From: Fulvivirga marina
GTDB taxonomy: Bacteria > Bacteroidota > Bacteroidia > Cytophagales > Cyclobacteriaceae
DNA length: 64,000 nucleotides
Direction of reading: 5' to 3'
NCBI RefSeq assembly: GCF_016775155.1
Contig: NZ_JAEUGD010000067.1
Span: forward strand, 295,622-359,621
In this document: positions 24,444 through 33,126 of the stretch, piece by piece
How the letters are laid out: each line of letters starts with the position of its first letter
Numbering within the stretch: the stretch's first letter is position 1
Translations under genes and position numbers: made by a program
Notes under the pieces: model-generated
Told to the model about the DNA's origin: nothing
Databases searched by the model: none
Seen by the model: only the letters and a program-made list of their open reading frames with translations

Positions 24444-27011
24444 ATGAAAAAAAAACTAGCATTAGCAGTTATTATTAGCACACTCACCCTCCATAGCTAT
24501 GCTCAGAAAATTGATTTGGAATACTACCTCTCCGGAAATACAACATACTCCCCTGAAATACCTGCACCAGAACAGGTGATAGGTCATCAGGTTGGGGAGT
24601 GGCACATCAATCATGACAGGCTGGTCAACTATATGTACCGCCTTGCTGAGGCTTCTGATAGAATACTAATACAAGAATATGCCCAGACTTTTGAAGCACG
24701 CCCGCTCCTGGTGCTTACCATATCTTCTCCGAAGAACCTGAATAACATTAAGGATATCAAAGAAAAACACGCTCAATTGACTAACCCTCAAGAATCAGAA
24801 AAACTTGATTTGGAAAATATGCCTGCTGTGGTGTATATGGGCTACAGTGTTCATGGCAATGAAGCCAGTGGCAGCAATGCTGCACTTTTGGTTGCCTATC
24901 ACCTGGCAGCTGCTCAGGGGCCCGAAATAGAAAAACTACTGAATGAAACAGTTATTCTGCTTGACCCCAGTTTTAACCCTGACGGCTTGCAGCGATTTTC
25001 CAATTGGGTCAATTCAAGAAAAAGCTTCAATGTCTCCACGGATCCTAACAATATGGAGCAGAATGAAGCTTGGCCAGGGGGAAGAACCAACCACTACTGG
25101 TTTGATCTCAACCGCGACTGGCTTCCTGCCCAATTACCTGAATCACAAGGGAGAGTTGCCCTATTTCATGAATGGAAGCCTAATGTACTGACGGATCATC
25201 ATGAAATGGGAACTAACTCGACTTTTTTCTTCCAACCCGGAATACCATCAAGGAATAACCCTTTAACGCCAGAAAACACCTATACCCTAACTGAAAAAAT
25301 GGGGGTATATCATGCAAGGGCACTAGACAATATTGGTTCTCTGTATTATACAAAAGAAAGTTATGACGACTATTATTATGGAAAGGGGTCAACTTACCCT
25401 GATATTAATGGTGCCGTAGGTATACTTTTTGAGCAGGCTAGTTCCAGAGGACATGCTCAGGAAAGTATTCATGGAGTTTTAAAGTTCCCTTTTACTATCA
25501 GAAATCAGGTCACTACTAGTTTCTCCACCTTAAAAGCCGTAAACGAAATGAGGCTTGACTTTTTACAACATCAAAGAGACTTCTACAAAGAAGCTATACA
25601 GGAAGCGCAAAAAGATCAAAACAAAGCTTTTATTTTTGCATCAAAAGACTCATACCGCAGTTATCATCTCGCGGAACTTATATCACGCCATAAAGTAGAT
25701 ATATATCACCCCAAAAAAGGGGTAAACATCAAAGGCATAAACTTTTCTGAGGATCAGGTTTATGTGGTTCCCCTATACCAGTCACAATACAGACTAATAA
25801 AAGCCATGTTCGAAACTAGAACAAAGTTTCAGGATAGTTTATTCTACGATATTTCTACATGGACCCTCCCCTATGCTTTTGGTCTGGATTACGAAACTTT
25901 AAATGCAAAATCATATAACCATTCGCTTCTGGGAGAAAAATTCAATTCCGAGCAAAAACCCTCCGGCAAATTAATCGGACAACAATCTGCTTACGCCTAT
26001 GCCTTTGAATGGTATGGGTACTACACTCCGAAACTATTAAATAAGTTACTAAAAAAGGGCTACACGGTTAAAGTCGGAAATGAAGAATTCAATGCTAATG
26101 GAAAACAATTTGCCAGAGGGTCAATTATTATCCCTGTTGGCATACAAGAAAAAACTCCGGATTCAATTTACAACACCTTATCTCACCTTGCCAAAGAAAC
26201 CGGTATAGATATTTACTCTCTAACAACGGGGCTGGACTATAGCGGCGTAAGCTTAGGAAGCCGGAGTTTTGACAAGGTACGCAACCCCAAGATAATGATG
26301 CTGGTCGGAGAAGGGGTCACTCCCTATGATGCCGGAGAAGTATGGCACCTACTGGACCAAAGGTATGATATGGAGCTTTCCCTGGTTCCTATCGATGAGT
26401 TTAACCAGGTTGAGATTAATAAATATAACACCATGATCCTGGTCAATGGACGGTATAGTGATATATCAACACCTGCAAAGGATAAGCTAAAGACCTGGTT
26501 GCAGCATGGAGGCACTATAGTGGCCAGTAAAGATGCATTAAAATTCCTATCCTCATCTGGGTTTGGCAAGTTTGAGTTTGAAAAGCCAAATAATGCGGAC
26601 TCTTTGAAAGAGAGGAAATATGCTGATATCAATGAAACCGAAGGCGCCCAGAAAATTGGTGGGGCCATTTTTGAAACTAAAATTGACAATACACACCCTC
26701 TACTTTACGGATATTATAGACAAACACTTCCTGTTTTCAGAAATAGCAGGTTATTTTTAAAAAAATCCAGCAACTCATTTGCCAACCCCATAGTTTATAC
26801 AGATTTTCCTCTGTTAAGTGGTTACATTTCCAAGGGTAACCTTGATTTACTCAAAGGTACATCCGCCGTGGGCACAAGTAATTATGGCAAAGGCATGATC
26901 ATTGGTTTTACTGACAATCTTAATTTCAGGGCTTTTTGGTACGGCACTAATAAAATATTTATGAATGCTATTTTCTTTGGCCCTATTATCGATCGTACAG
27001 CTGGCAGATAG
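24444..27011 (+). CDS. Secreted M14 family zinc carboxypeptidase
   Basis: 855 residues with a Sec signal peptide ending SYAQ (residue ~21). The catalytic domain has the zinc ligands of M14: His137 and Glu140 in YSVHGNEASG, the third His at 252/253 in TDHHEMG, and the catalytic Glu330 in ILFEQASSRG. DPSFNPDGL and FDLNRDW also fit. The C-terminal ~350 residues form a glutamine-amidotransferase-like or DUF domain without clear catalytic residues (GRYSDISTPAKDKLKTWLQHGG in part). It likely trims peptides outside the cell or in the periplasm. Confidence 0.88.
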   Translation: MKKKLALAVIISTLTLHSYAQKIDLEYYLSGNTTYSPEIPAPEQVIGHQVGEWHINHDRLVNYMYRLAEASDRILIQEYAQTFEARPLLVLTISSPKNLNNIKDIKEKHAQLTNPQESEKLDLENMPAVVYMGYSVHGNEASGSNAALLVAYHLAAAQGPEIEKLLNETVILLDPSFNPDGLQRFSNWVNSRKSFNVSTDPNNMEQNEAWPGGRTNHYWFDLNRDWLPAQLPESQGRVALFHEWKPNVLTDHHEMGTNSTFFFQPGIPSRNNPLTPENTYTLTEKMGVYHARALDNIGSLYYTKESYDDYYYGKGSTYPDINGAVGILFEQASSRGHAQESIHGVLKFPFTIRNQVTTSFSTLKAVNEMRLDFLQHQRDFYKEAIQEAQKDQNKAFIFASKDSYRSYHLAELISRHKVDIYHPKKGVNIKGINFSEDQVYVVPLYQSQYRLIKAMFETRTKFQDSLFYDISTWTLPYAFGLDYETLNAKSYNHSLLGEKFNSEQKPSGKLIGQQSAYAYAFEWYGYYTPKLLNKLLKKGYTVKVGNEEFNANGKQFARGSIIIPVGIQEKTPDSIYNTLSHLAKETGIDIYSLTTGLDYSGVSLGSRSFDKVRNPKIMMLVGEGVTPYDAGEVWHLLDQRYDMELSLVPIDEFNQVEINKYNTMILVNGRYSDISTPAKDKLKTWLQHGGTIVASKDALKFLSSSGFGKFEFEKPNNADSLKERKYADINETEGAQKIGGAIFETKIDNTHPLLYGYYRQTLPVFRNSRLFLKKSSNSFANPIVYTDFPLLSGYISKGNLDLLKGTSAVGTSNYGKGMIIGFTDNLNFRAFWYGTNKIFMNAIFFGPIIDRTAGR

Positions 27012-27150
27012 GCCCCAAAAGCAACAAAGCCAGCCATAAATACTGTACGTTGTTGTTTGTATTAGATTTATATATTAATTTGAAAATTAATTGCATCACT
27101 ACAGTTTGGCATAATTTTAGCCGCAACTTCAGTGTTAATTAACCACAAAT

Positions 27151-27552
27151 ATGAAATTCATAACGGGAAGAATATTACTAAGTGTCGCTTTTGTGCTTTT
27201 AATTACCAACCTTGGCTTTGCACAAGGAGAGATTATCAATGACGTTAAAGAGGCAATTAAAACAGGAAGTTCAAAAGAAATTGCCAAGTTTTTAAACCAA
27301 AGCGTAGACGTTACCCTCGATGGTAACATGCAGAGTTATAGCAAAACCCAGGCAGAGTACGTCTTAAAAGACTTTTTCAAAAACAACCCACCCTCCAGTT
27401 TTACTATTGTTCATCAAGGTGCGTCTAAAGGAGGTTTACCCTATGCAATAGGTCAATATATCTCAAAAGGAGACACCTACAGGGTTTGGGTAAGAATTAA
27501 GGATACGGGGAGTAAATACCTAATCCATGAGATAAGCTTTATAAAAGAATAA
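27151..27552 (+). CDS. DUF4783 family secreted protein
   Basis: 133 residues: signal peptide (LITNLGFAQ, cleavage near residue 24), then one NTF2-like cone fold of about 105 residues with the pattern VKEAIKTGSSKEIAKFL, VDVTLDG, KTQAEYVLKDFFKNNPP and ASKGGLPYAIGQY. This matches DUF4783, a Bacteroidota family with no known function. It is followed by its own terminator at 27580, so it is probably transcribed alone. No catalytic residue is evident. Confidence 0.8.
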   Translation: MKFITGRILLSVAFVLLITNLGFAQGEIINDVKEAIKTGSSKEIAKFLNQSVDVTLDGNMQSYSKTQAEYVLKDFFKNNPPSSFTIVHQGASKGGLPYAIGQYISKGDTYRVWVRIKDTGSKYLIHEISFIKE

Positions 27553-27579
27553 CACAAGACAAACCATTTAGCATATTAT

Positions 27580-27607
27580 AAGCACTGTTTAATCAGTGCT
27601 TTTTTTA
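27580..27607 (+). terminator. Terminator after DUF4783 gene
   Basis: AAGCACTG (27580-27587) pairs with CAGTGCTT (27594-27601) across a 6-nt loop, and TTTTTT follows. It stands between DUF4783 and nadC. Confidence 0.85.
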
Positions 27608-27617
27608 TTTTTGCAGG

Positions 27618-28475
27618 ATGGAATTAAGCTATTTGTCTGAGCAGGCTATTAATAAGTTTATTTCGGAAGCATTAAACGAGGACGTAGGTGACGGAGATCA
27701 CTCTTCCTTAGCAGCTATTCCGGCAGAAAGCAAAAGTAAAGCTCAGCTTTTAATTAAGGATGACGGTATTATTGCGGGTATTTCTCTGGCAGAAAAAATC
27801 TTCGCCCAATTTGATAATACACTTAAGGTCAAAACGCTGATCCAGGATGGAGACAGTGTTAAAAAAGGAGATATTGGTTTAACCGTAGAAGGTTCTGCCC
27901 GATCCATACTTACTTGTGAGAGACTGATATTGAACTGTATGCAGCGTATGAGTGGTATTGCTACATATACCCATGAAATGACTGCATTAATAAAGGGTAC
28001 AAAAGCCAAGCTTCTCGATACCAGAAAAACTACTCCTAATTTCAGGATTGCAGAAAAATGGGCAGTAGCTATCGGGGGTGGAACTAACCACCGCTTTGGT
28101 CTATATGACATGATTATGCTTAAGGATAATCATATTGATTTTGCCGGGGGAATTGCCAAAGCCGTTAAAGCCACTAAAAATTACCTGGCTGATACAGACC
28201 GTAACCTCAAGATTGAAATAGAAACCCGAAACCTTCAGGAAGTTAAAGAGGTTGTGAAAGTAGGTGGTGTTGATATAATTATGCTCGACAACATGATCCC
28301 TTCCGTAATGAAGGATGCTATAAAAATCATAGATGGTAAATATCAAACCGAAGCCAGTGGGGGTATTACTGAAAAAAATATCCGCGAGGTAGCTGAATGT
28401 GATGTCGATTTCATTTCCGTAGGCGCACTAACCCATTCAGTTAAAAGTATGGATATCAGCCTCAAGGCCATGTAG
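27618..28475 (+). CDS. nadC: Nicotinate-nucleotide pyrophosphorylase (carboxylating)
   Basis: 285 residues, quinolinate phosphoribosyltransferase of de novo NAD synthesis. It converts quinolinate and PRPP to nicotinate mononucleotide. Family motifs: EDVGDGDHSS near the start, CERLILNCMQRMSGIAT, TRKTTPNFRIAEKWAV with the Arg/Lys active-site residues, GGGTNHRFGLYDMIMLKDNH, EIETRNLQE, and MLDNM; the C-terminal EASGGI is conserved. A TATTTTTG box lies only 5 nt upstream of the ATG, which would imply an almost leaderless transcript; that is uncertain. nadA and nadB are not in the window. Confidence 0.95.
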   Translation: MELSYLSEQAINKFISEALNEDVGDGDHSSLAAIPAESKSKAQLLIKDDGIIAGISLAEKIFAQFDNTLKVKTLIQDGDSVKKGDIGLTVEGSARSILTCERLILNCMQRMSGIATYTHEMTALIKGTKAKLLDTRKTTPNFRIAEKWAVAIGGGTNHRFGLYDMIMLKDNHIDFAGGIAKAVKATKNYLADTDRNLKIEIETRNLQEVKEVVKVGGVDIIMLDNMIPSVMKDAIKIIDGKYQTEASGGITEKNIREVAECDVDFISVGALTHSVKSMDISLKAM

Positions 28476-28477
28476 TA

Positions 28478-28567
28478 TTGAAAGGCAAGAAAAACATAAT
28501 CGTTATCTTTTTAGAAGTTGTGTTATTCACACTAATATTCATTTCATTGTTTTATCATTGTTCCTAA
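28478..28567 (+). CDS. Possible 29-residue membrane peptide after nadC
   Basis: A TTG start 2 nt after the nadC stop opens a frame of 29 residues: a basic head (KGKKN), one hydrophobic span (IIVIFLEVVLFTLIFISLFY) and a short tail with one Cys. The single-span profile and tight spacing are typical of small membrane proteins, but length and TTG start make it uncertain. The next gene starts 17 nt later. Confidence 0.3.
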   Translation: MKGKKNIIVIFLEVVLFTLIFISLFYHCS

Positions 28568-28584
28568 ATAATTTAAAATAGATT

Positions 28585-29061
28585 ATGATCGTAAAAACTA
28601 AGAAGTACAAACTTGAAAGTAGTACTTATATTAAACTGGCATTAAAAAATGTACTAAAGCAGCAGTGGTGGGTGTTTTTAATTGCCTTGGCCATATGTGC
28701 CGGATATTTATGGATTCCCAATGCATGGTGGTTTATCGGAGCAGGTATAGCATTGGTACTTTATATATTATTCTGGCTCATCCAGTTTGCAGGAGTTACA
28801 CAACTTGAGCAAACCAAAATGCTCTTTGAAAAGCTGGCATATGAAATCAACAGCCAACAAATTTTGGTAAAGCTTAATGCCCGTCAGGGCATGCCTATAA
28901 AGTGGGATCAAATAAAAAAAGCCAATGTAGCAAAAGATCATTTTGTGTTGGTGGTTAATAAAGCTCAGCTTATTCATTTGCCTTATAAGATATTCAATAA
29001 TGACAATGACAGGAAATTCGTTGAAAGTATACTAAAACGAAAAGGCCTGATAAAGTCTTAA
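28585..29061 (+). CDS. YcxB-like membrane protein
   Basis: 158 residues: a charged start, two adjacent membrane segments at about 31-44 and 48-69, and a C-terminal soluble PH-like domain of about 70 residues with the pattern IKWDQIKKANVAKDHFVLVV and HLPYKIF. This layout is that of the YcxB-like protein family (PF14317), whose role is unknown. It follows nadC in the same direction. A long inverted repeat lies between it and recX. Confidence 0.7.
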   Translation: MIVKTKKYKLESSTYIKLALKNVLKQQWWVFLIALAICAGYLWIPNAWWFIGAGIALVLYILFWLIQFAGVTQLEQTKMLFEKLAYEINSQQILVKLNARQGMPIKWDQIKKANVAKDHFVLVVNKAQLIHLPYKIFNNDNDRKFVESILKRKGLIKS

Positions 29062-29069
29062 TTCAACTC

Positions 29070-29147
29070 ACCGTTCACTGTTGGTATGACCCATTTCCCT
29101 AATAACCATGAGCGGTGAACAAGGAAAGCCTACAAACAGTGAACGGT
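29070..29147. repeat. 78-nt inverted repeat between YcxB-like gene and recX
   Basis: ACCGTTCACTGTT (29070-29082) and its exact complement AACAGTGAACGGT (29135-29147) are 13-nt arms around 52 nt. A third related word, CGGTGAAC, is at 29113-29120. The right arm ends 3 nt before the recX ATG at 29151. It could be an mRNA structure controlling recX, a terminator, or a small dispersed repeat. Confidence 0.55.
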
Positions 29148-29150
29148 AAA

Positions 29151-29618
29151 ATGAAAAAGAAGCAACCTTTAACAATAAAAGAAGCAAAACTTAAGGCTGC
29201 AGACTACTGCGCTTATCAGGAAAGGACCCAGCAACAGGTTCGTGACAAGTTATTTGATCTAGGACTGCATTGCGATGAAGTTGAAGACATCCTCGCCGAC
29301 CTCATCACCGAAGGCTTTATCAATGAAGAGAGGTTTGCCATTCATTATGCCGGTGGAAAATTTAGAATGAAAAAATGGGGCAAGGTAAAAATCTCCCACC
29401 ACCTAAAGGCCCTTAAAATATCAGACTACTGTATCAACCGTGCTCTGGCAGAGATTGATGATGAAGACTACCAGATAACGCTTCATCAACTTTTGGAAAA
29501 GAAAAAGTCCTCCATAACCGGCGAAAACCAGTACATAATAGGGAAAAAGATAGCTACTTTTCTAATCCAAAAAGGGTATGAGCCTAATCTGGTTTGGACT
29601 CTTATCCGTGATCTGTAA
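29151..29618 (+). CDS. recX: Regulatory protein RecX
   Basis: 155 residues from the ATG at 29151; an earlier in-frame GTG at 29115 lies inside the inverted repeat and is less likely. RecX binds RecA filaments and limits recombination. Three tandem three-helix repeats are seen, the first with AADYCAYQERTQQQVRDKL, the second with LITEGFINEERFAIHYAGGKF and KWGKVKISHHLK, the third with KKIATFLIQKGYEPNLVW. This is the normal RecX arrangement. recA is not in the window. Confidence 0.87.
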   Translation: MKKKQPLTIKEAKLKAADYCAYQERTQQQVRDKLFDLGLHCDEVEDILADLITEGFINEERFAIHYAGGKFRMKKWGKVKISHHLKALKISDYCINRALAEIDDEDYQITLHQLLEKKKSSITGENQYIIGKKIATFLIQKGYEPNLVWTLIRDL

Positions 29619-29686
29619 AATGTATCATAGACGACAGTATGGCATGTTTCTGAAACCTTGCTATACTCATAGCAGTTCAACCTGAT

Positions 29687-30133
29687 ATGAGAACTATAAT
29701 TACATTTATTATAATAATTATCGCTGCGGGGAACAGTTTCTCGCAAAATGATAAACATTTTAACACTAAAAAGGGTGTTGCTATTGATGGGTATGACCCG
29801 GTAAGTTACTTTGCCAATACCCCAAAAAAAGGGGATGAGTCACTAAGCCATACCCACAATGAGGTAACCTATTTGTTTTCCACTGAAGAGAACCTTCAAA
29901 AGTTTGCCAAGACCCCTCAAAAGTATATCCCTGAATATGGCGGCTGGTGTGCATACGCCATTGGGAAATCAGGGAAAAAAGTGAAAGTAAACCCTGAAAC
30001 ATATAAAATAAAAGGGGGTAAGCTTTACCTGTTCTACAATTTCAACGGTTACAATACGCTTAATGACTGGAACAAAAATGAGGAATCACTGTTAAAATCG
30101 GCAAGCGCTAATTGGGAAAAAATAGCTCAATAA
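29687..30133 (+). CDS. Secreted YHS domain-containing protein
   Basis: 148 residues with a signal peptide (IIIAAGNSFSQ, about 20 residues). The mature part is a single YHS domain: GVAIDGYDPVSYF, then THNEVTYLFSTEENLQKFAKTPQKYIPEYGGWCAYAI, broken here by motif. It ends in a charged segment. YHS domains are found in metal-handling and toluene/copper proteins, but these Bacteroidota secreted ones are uncharacterised. The gene ends in a hairpin terminator at 30161. Confidence 0.82.
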   Translation: MRTIITFIIIIIAAGNSFSQNDKHFNTKKGVAIDGYDPVSYFANTPKKGDESLSHTHNEVTYLFSTEENLQKFAKTPQKYIPEYGGWCAYAIGKSGKKVKVNPETYKIKGGKLYLFYNFNGYNTLNDWNKNEESLLKSASANWEKIAQ

Positions 30134-30160
30134 CCTGTGGATTAACCATTTGAAGAAAAG

Positions 30161-30186
30161 ATGTGCTTCGCAAAGCACATTTTCTT
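30161..30186 (+). terminator. Terminator after YHS gene
   Basis: ATGTGCTT (30161-30168) pairs with AAGCACAT (30173-30180) around a CGCA tetraloop, and TTTTCTT follows. Confidence 0.7.
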
Positions 30187-30188
30187 AT

Positions 30189-30196
30189 TATCTTTG
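30189..30196 (+). promoter_or_regulatory. -7 box of the DinB gene
   Basis: TATCTTTG, an exact TAnnTTTG match, directly after the YHS terminator. Transcription would begin near 30203, so the ATG at 30219 is preferred over the in-frame TTG at 30201. No -33 element with suitable spacing. Confidence 0.45.
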
Positions 30197-30218
30197 ATCC
30201 TTGACTTATTTGAAAAAG

Positions 30219-30737
30219 ATGAATTTAATTGATGCCTGTAAAGATATTCTTGACCAATTATCAATTGTGGTCAGAGATATAAAGGAGGAAGATTTCAGTA
30301 AGGAAGTGTCAACTTTAAATAACTCTACCATTGGACAGCATATAAGACACACGCTGGAATTTTTCATCTGCCTTAAAAACAACGGCGCTTCTGGCATCAT
30401 TAACTATGACAACCGTGACCACGATCAGTTGATGGAAACAGATAAACTTGTGGCTTTGAATATTATAAATGAGCTTTCTGATTTTTTCACATCGAATAAT
30501 GGAAACAAAGAAATGAAGTTAGTTGCCAACTATTCGTTTAATAATGATCATGTTGAGTTCATTGAAACCAACTTTCTTCGAGAGTTGGCTTATAATATAG
30601 AACATGCTATCCACCATATGGCTATAATAAAAATAGGAGTGAAAGAGGTCGCTGGATACATAAAGCTGCCGGCACATTTTGGTGTTGCTATTTCAACAAT
30701 AAAATTTCAAAAAGCTAAGTTGGCTTCCAACAAGTAG
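30219..30737 (+). CDS. DinB family protein
   Basis: 172 residues of the four-helix-bundle DinB/YfiT superfamily. His candidates for the metal site are His41/His44 in STIGQHIRHTLEFF and the C-terminal helix EHAIHHMAIIKIG; the middle DNRDHDQL helps the fit. Members are metal-dependent thiol transferases or hydrolases; the substrate is unknown. The start was chosen by the promoter box upstream. It precedes the ATP-grasp gene by 21 nt. Confidence 0.78.
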   Translation: MNLIDACKDILDQLSIVVRDIKEEDFSKEVSTLNNSTIGQHIRHTLEFFICLKNNGASGIINYDNRDHDQLMETDKLVALNIINELSDFFTSNNGNKEMKLVANYSFNNDHVEFIETNFLRELAYNIEHAIHHMAIIKIGVKEVAGYIKLPAHFGVAISTIKFQKAKLASNK

Positions 30738-30758
30738 ATATTAATTTAATTTGGAAGT

Positions 30759-31796
30759 ATGAGTTGGTTTAACAGGTTGTGGAGAAGCAATTTTCTTATC
30801 CGGGTTCGCAGTTGGGAGTATTGGCCATTTGAAATTGTTTATTTACCCATTTTTGGCTATTGGGCATGGTTGTCCATAAAGGCTCGATCCATGCTCTTCT
30901 TTACTGCTTCTAACCCCGGCATAGAAAATGGTGGATTATTAGGCGAATCGAAATACAAGATACTAACCAAGATCCCGTCTGCCCTAGTTCCAAAGACTTT
31001 CTATTTTCGCCCTAAGGCTTCTATATATAAGATTGTTGAAAAAATGAAGGATAACGGCTTATCATTTCCGATCATATGTAAGCCAGATATCGGAGAGCGA
31101 GGCTGGAGAGTCGAAAAAATCACCGACACTAACAGCCTCAAAACCTACTCAAACAGTAGTCCCACGGGTTTTATTGTTCAAGAATATATTGATCTGCCTG
31201 TAGAAGCAGGTGTATTTTATTACAAACATCCGCAGGAAAGGCATGGAAAAGTAAGCTCTGTCGTTTTAAAAGAAATGCTTCAGGTAACGGGCAATGGCAG
31301 GGATGCACTTAAAGCACTTATACTCAATAATGACCGAGCCAAACTGCAGTGGGACTCACTTAAAATCAAATTTAAGGATGAGCTTAACACCATACTCAAC
31401 CCTGGCGAAGTCAAAGAACTTATTTCCATTGGAAATCACTGCAAAGGGACCAAATTCCTCAACGGAAACCACATTATTTGTGATGAACTTGAAAACGCCT
31501 ATGACAGCATTTCCAACCAGATTGATGGCTTTTTTTATGGAAGGTTCGACCTCAGGGCTGCATCTTTAGAAGACATAAAAGCAGGAAAGGTGAAGATCAT
31601 GGAATTAAATGGGGCTGGTGCTGAGCCCTCACATATATATCATCCTGGTTTTTCTCTTAGAGAAGGTTACCGGGTATTATTTCATCACTGGAAAGTACTT
31701 TATCAGATCAGTACGGCCAATCATAAGCTGGGAGTTCCTTATCTTTCCGTAAAACAAGGCTGGTCTGAATATAAAAGGATAAAAGCCATAAAGTAA
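30759..31796 (+). CDS. ATP-grasp superfamily protein (D-Ala-D-Ala ligase-like)
   Basis: 345 residues. The N-terminal ~50 residues hold one hydrophobic, Trp-rich helix (EIVYLPIFGYWAWLSI), probably membrane-associated. The rest resembles ATP-grasp ligases: FPIICKPDIGERGWRV (ATP-binding lysine strand), TGFIVQEYID, FFYGRFDLRA and MELNGAGAEPSHIYHPG, where the Mg-binding Glu and Asn lie. No peptide-substrate signature identifies the product. It is followed at 15 nt by a LysE exporter gene, so it might make or modify an exported amino-acid compound. Confidence 0.72.
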   Translation: MSWFNRLWRSNFLIRVRSWEYWPFEIVYLPIFGYWAWLSIKARSMLFFTASNPGIENGGLLGESKYKILTKIPSALVPKTFYFRPKASIYKIVEKMKDNGLSFPIICKPDIGERGWRVEKITDTNSLKTYSNSSPTGFIVQEYIDLPVEAGVFYYKHPQERHGKVSSVVLKEMLQVTGNGRDALKALILNNDRAKLQWDSLKIKFKDELNTILNPGEVKELISIGNHCKGTKFLNGNHIICDELENAYDSISNQIDGFFYGRFDLRAASLEDIKAGKVKIMELNGAGAEPSHIYHPGFSLREGYRVLFHHWKVLYQISTANHKLGVPYLSVKQGWSEYKRIKAIK

Positions 31797-31811
31797 GTTA
31801 TAGCGTATCTA

Positions 31812-32426
31812 TTGACACTAATTTTCTCGATAGCGTTTATTTTCAGCTTTTTAGGTTCTATCCCTCCTGGATCTATTAACCTGAGTGTCATCCAGCTGTC
31901 TCTGGATAGCAGGTTAAGTGCAGCACTGCGATTTGCGCTGGCAGCAGCACTCATTGAATACCCTTATGCTTTCATTGCGGTACAGTTTGAAGGCTGGATT
32001 ACATCATCACCGGTAATCATCAATAACTTCAAGCTTATTGCTGCATCAGTTATGCTCCTGCTCGGAGTGGTTAACCTTTGGCCTCAGAAAAAATCTCCAT
32101 CCAAAATAATGGAAACTATTCGGAATAGCGGATTTAGGAAGGGTGTAATTATCAGCTTATTAAACCCATTAGCCATACCTTTCTGGATAGGCGTCACGGC
32201 TTACCTTAATCATCAAGGATGGATCAACCTGGAAACCGTTGATCAGGTATTTGTTTATGTTCTGGGAATATCCGTAGGGACATTTTTCCTACTGGCCTTG
32301 TTGGCTTTGTTAGCCAAAAAACTGCGCCCCATCATAGCAGAGAGTGAATTCGTCAAGCTTATACCAGGCATTGTCTTTCTGATTTTAGGATCATACGCAC
32401 TCCTTCAGTATTTCGAATTAGTTTAG
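31812..32426 (+). CDS. LysE family exporter
   Basis: 204 residues with six hydrophobic segments, starting at a TTG 15 nt after the ATP-grasp stop. The N-terminal signature is SFLGSIPPGSINLSVIQLSL, as in LysE/RhtB amino acid efflux proteins, and the mid-protein GFRKGVIISLLNPLAIPFW motif is family-typical (NP). The cargo cannot be deduced, but amino acids and related molecules are usual. The 3' end overlaps the convergent DUF4230 gene by 9 nt. Confidence 0.83.
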   Translation: MTLIFSIAFIFSFLGSIPPGSINLSVIQLSLDSRLSAALRFALAAALIEYPYAFIAVQFEGWITSSPVIINNFKLIAASVMLLLGVVNLWPQKKSPSKIMETIRNSGFRKGVIISLLNPLAIPFWIGVTAYLNHQGWINLETVDQVFVYVLGISVGTFFLLALLALLAKKLRPIIAESEFVKLIPGIVFLILGSYALLQYFELV

Positions 32427-33032
32427 GTCTATTTGCACTTCCTCCATCTTAGTCTTCAGTATAACTTTATGTCCACTTACCTGCTCCAATAATGGCTTCA
32501 ATATTATTTCAGCATTTTCACGGGTTTGCTCCAATATTCCTGAATTCAAAGCGGAAACCTTAATCTCCCTCTCAGCATGTTTATAAGCTTTTTGAATAAA
32601 GCTCTTCTCATCCTTCATAGGGTTAGTTTGTAAAGAGTAAATGCGAGTCTTCTCCATATCCAACTTATAATAACAGATCTCAGGAGAGGGTAGATTAACA
32701 AACAGGGTATCATTTTCCAATATCAAATCACTTTCCCTGATCTTGGTTAAATCAATGCAACCGACAGCATGCCCCTCACTGATCAATGCTATTTTGGAAT
32801 CAGGACCTAACTTAAATAACCTGAAATACTCTTTGCTCACCTCAGTAACTTCTGTTATTTCCTTAAAATTATACTTTACCAACTCTAACTTACCCAAGGC
32901 CTCTACCTCCTGAAGTATAGTACTTCTGTTGATTATGGTTTCCGCCTTTTCATCAGACATAAGAGTTACATAAACCCAACCTCCCAGAAGAAGGATAATC
33001 AACCAAGGAAATAATTTTAAAATCAATCGCAT
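32418..33032 (-). CDS. DUF4230 domain-containing membrane-anchored protein
   Basis: 204 residues: a single N-terminal membrane anchor (LFPWLIILLLGGWVYVTL, residues ~8-25) and an extracytoplasmic domain with the DUF4230 pattern LGKLELVKYNFKEITEV, IALISEGHAVGCIDLTKI and LPSPEI. The role is unknown. The gene is transcribed alone, with its 3' end inside the LysE gene. Confidence 0.8.
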   Translation of the reverse strand: MRLILKLFPWLIILLLGGWVYVTLMSDEKAETIINRSTILQEVEALGKLELVKYNFKEITEVTEVSKEYFRLFKLGPDSKIALISEGHAVGCIDLTKIRESDLILENDTLFVNLPSPEICYYKLDMEKTRIYSLQTNPMKDEKSFIQKAYKHAEREIKVSALNSGILEQTRENAEIILKPLLEQVSGHKVILKTKMEEVQIDLN

Positions 33033-33126
33033 TTATCTTAACCATTTGCTTCCGTTCTAAATTTAATAATTATAAGAAGCTTATTTTATTCAACGCTTGT
33101 TATCTTTCTATCAAAGTCAAACTACT

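Noticed and set aside
27606-27613. TATTTTTG promoter box of nadC
   Set aside because: It overlaps the T-run of the terminator and ends 4 nt before the ATG, so a leaderless transcript would be required; uncertain.
33097-33126. Longer N-terminus of the oxoprolinase-like protein
   Set aside because: It starts with TTG and adds ten residues before the family start MWQISIDTGG.
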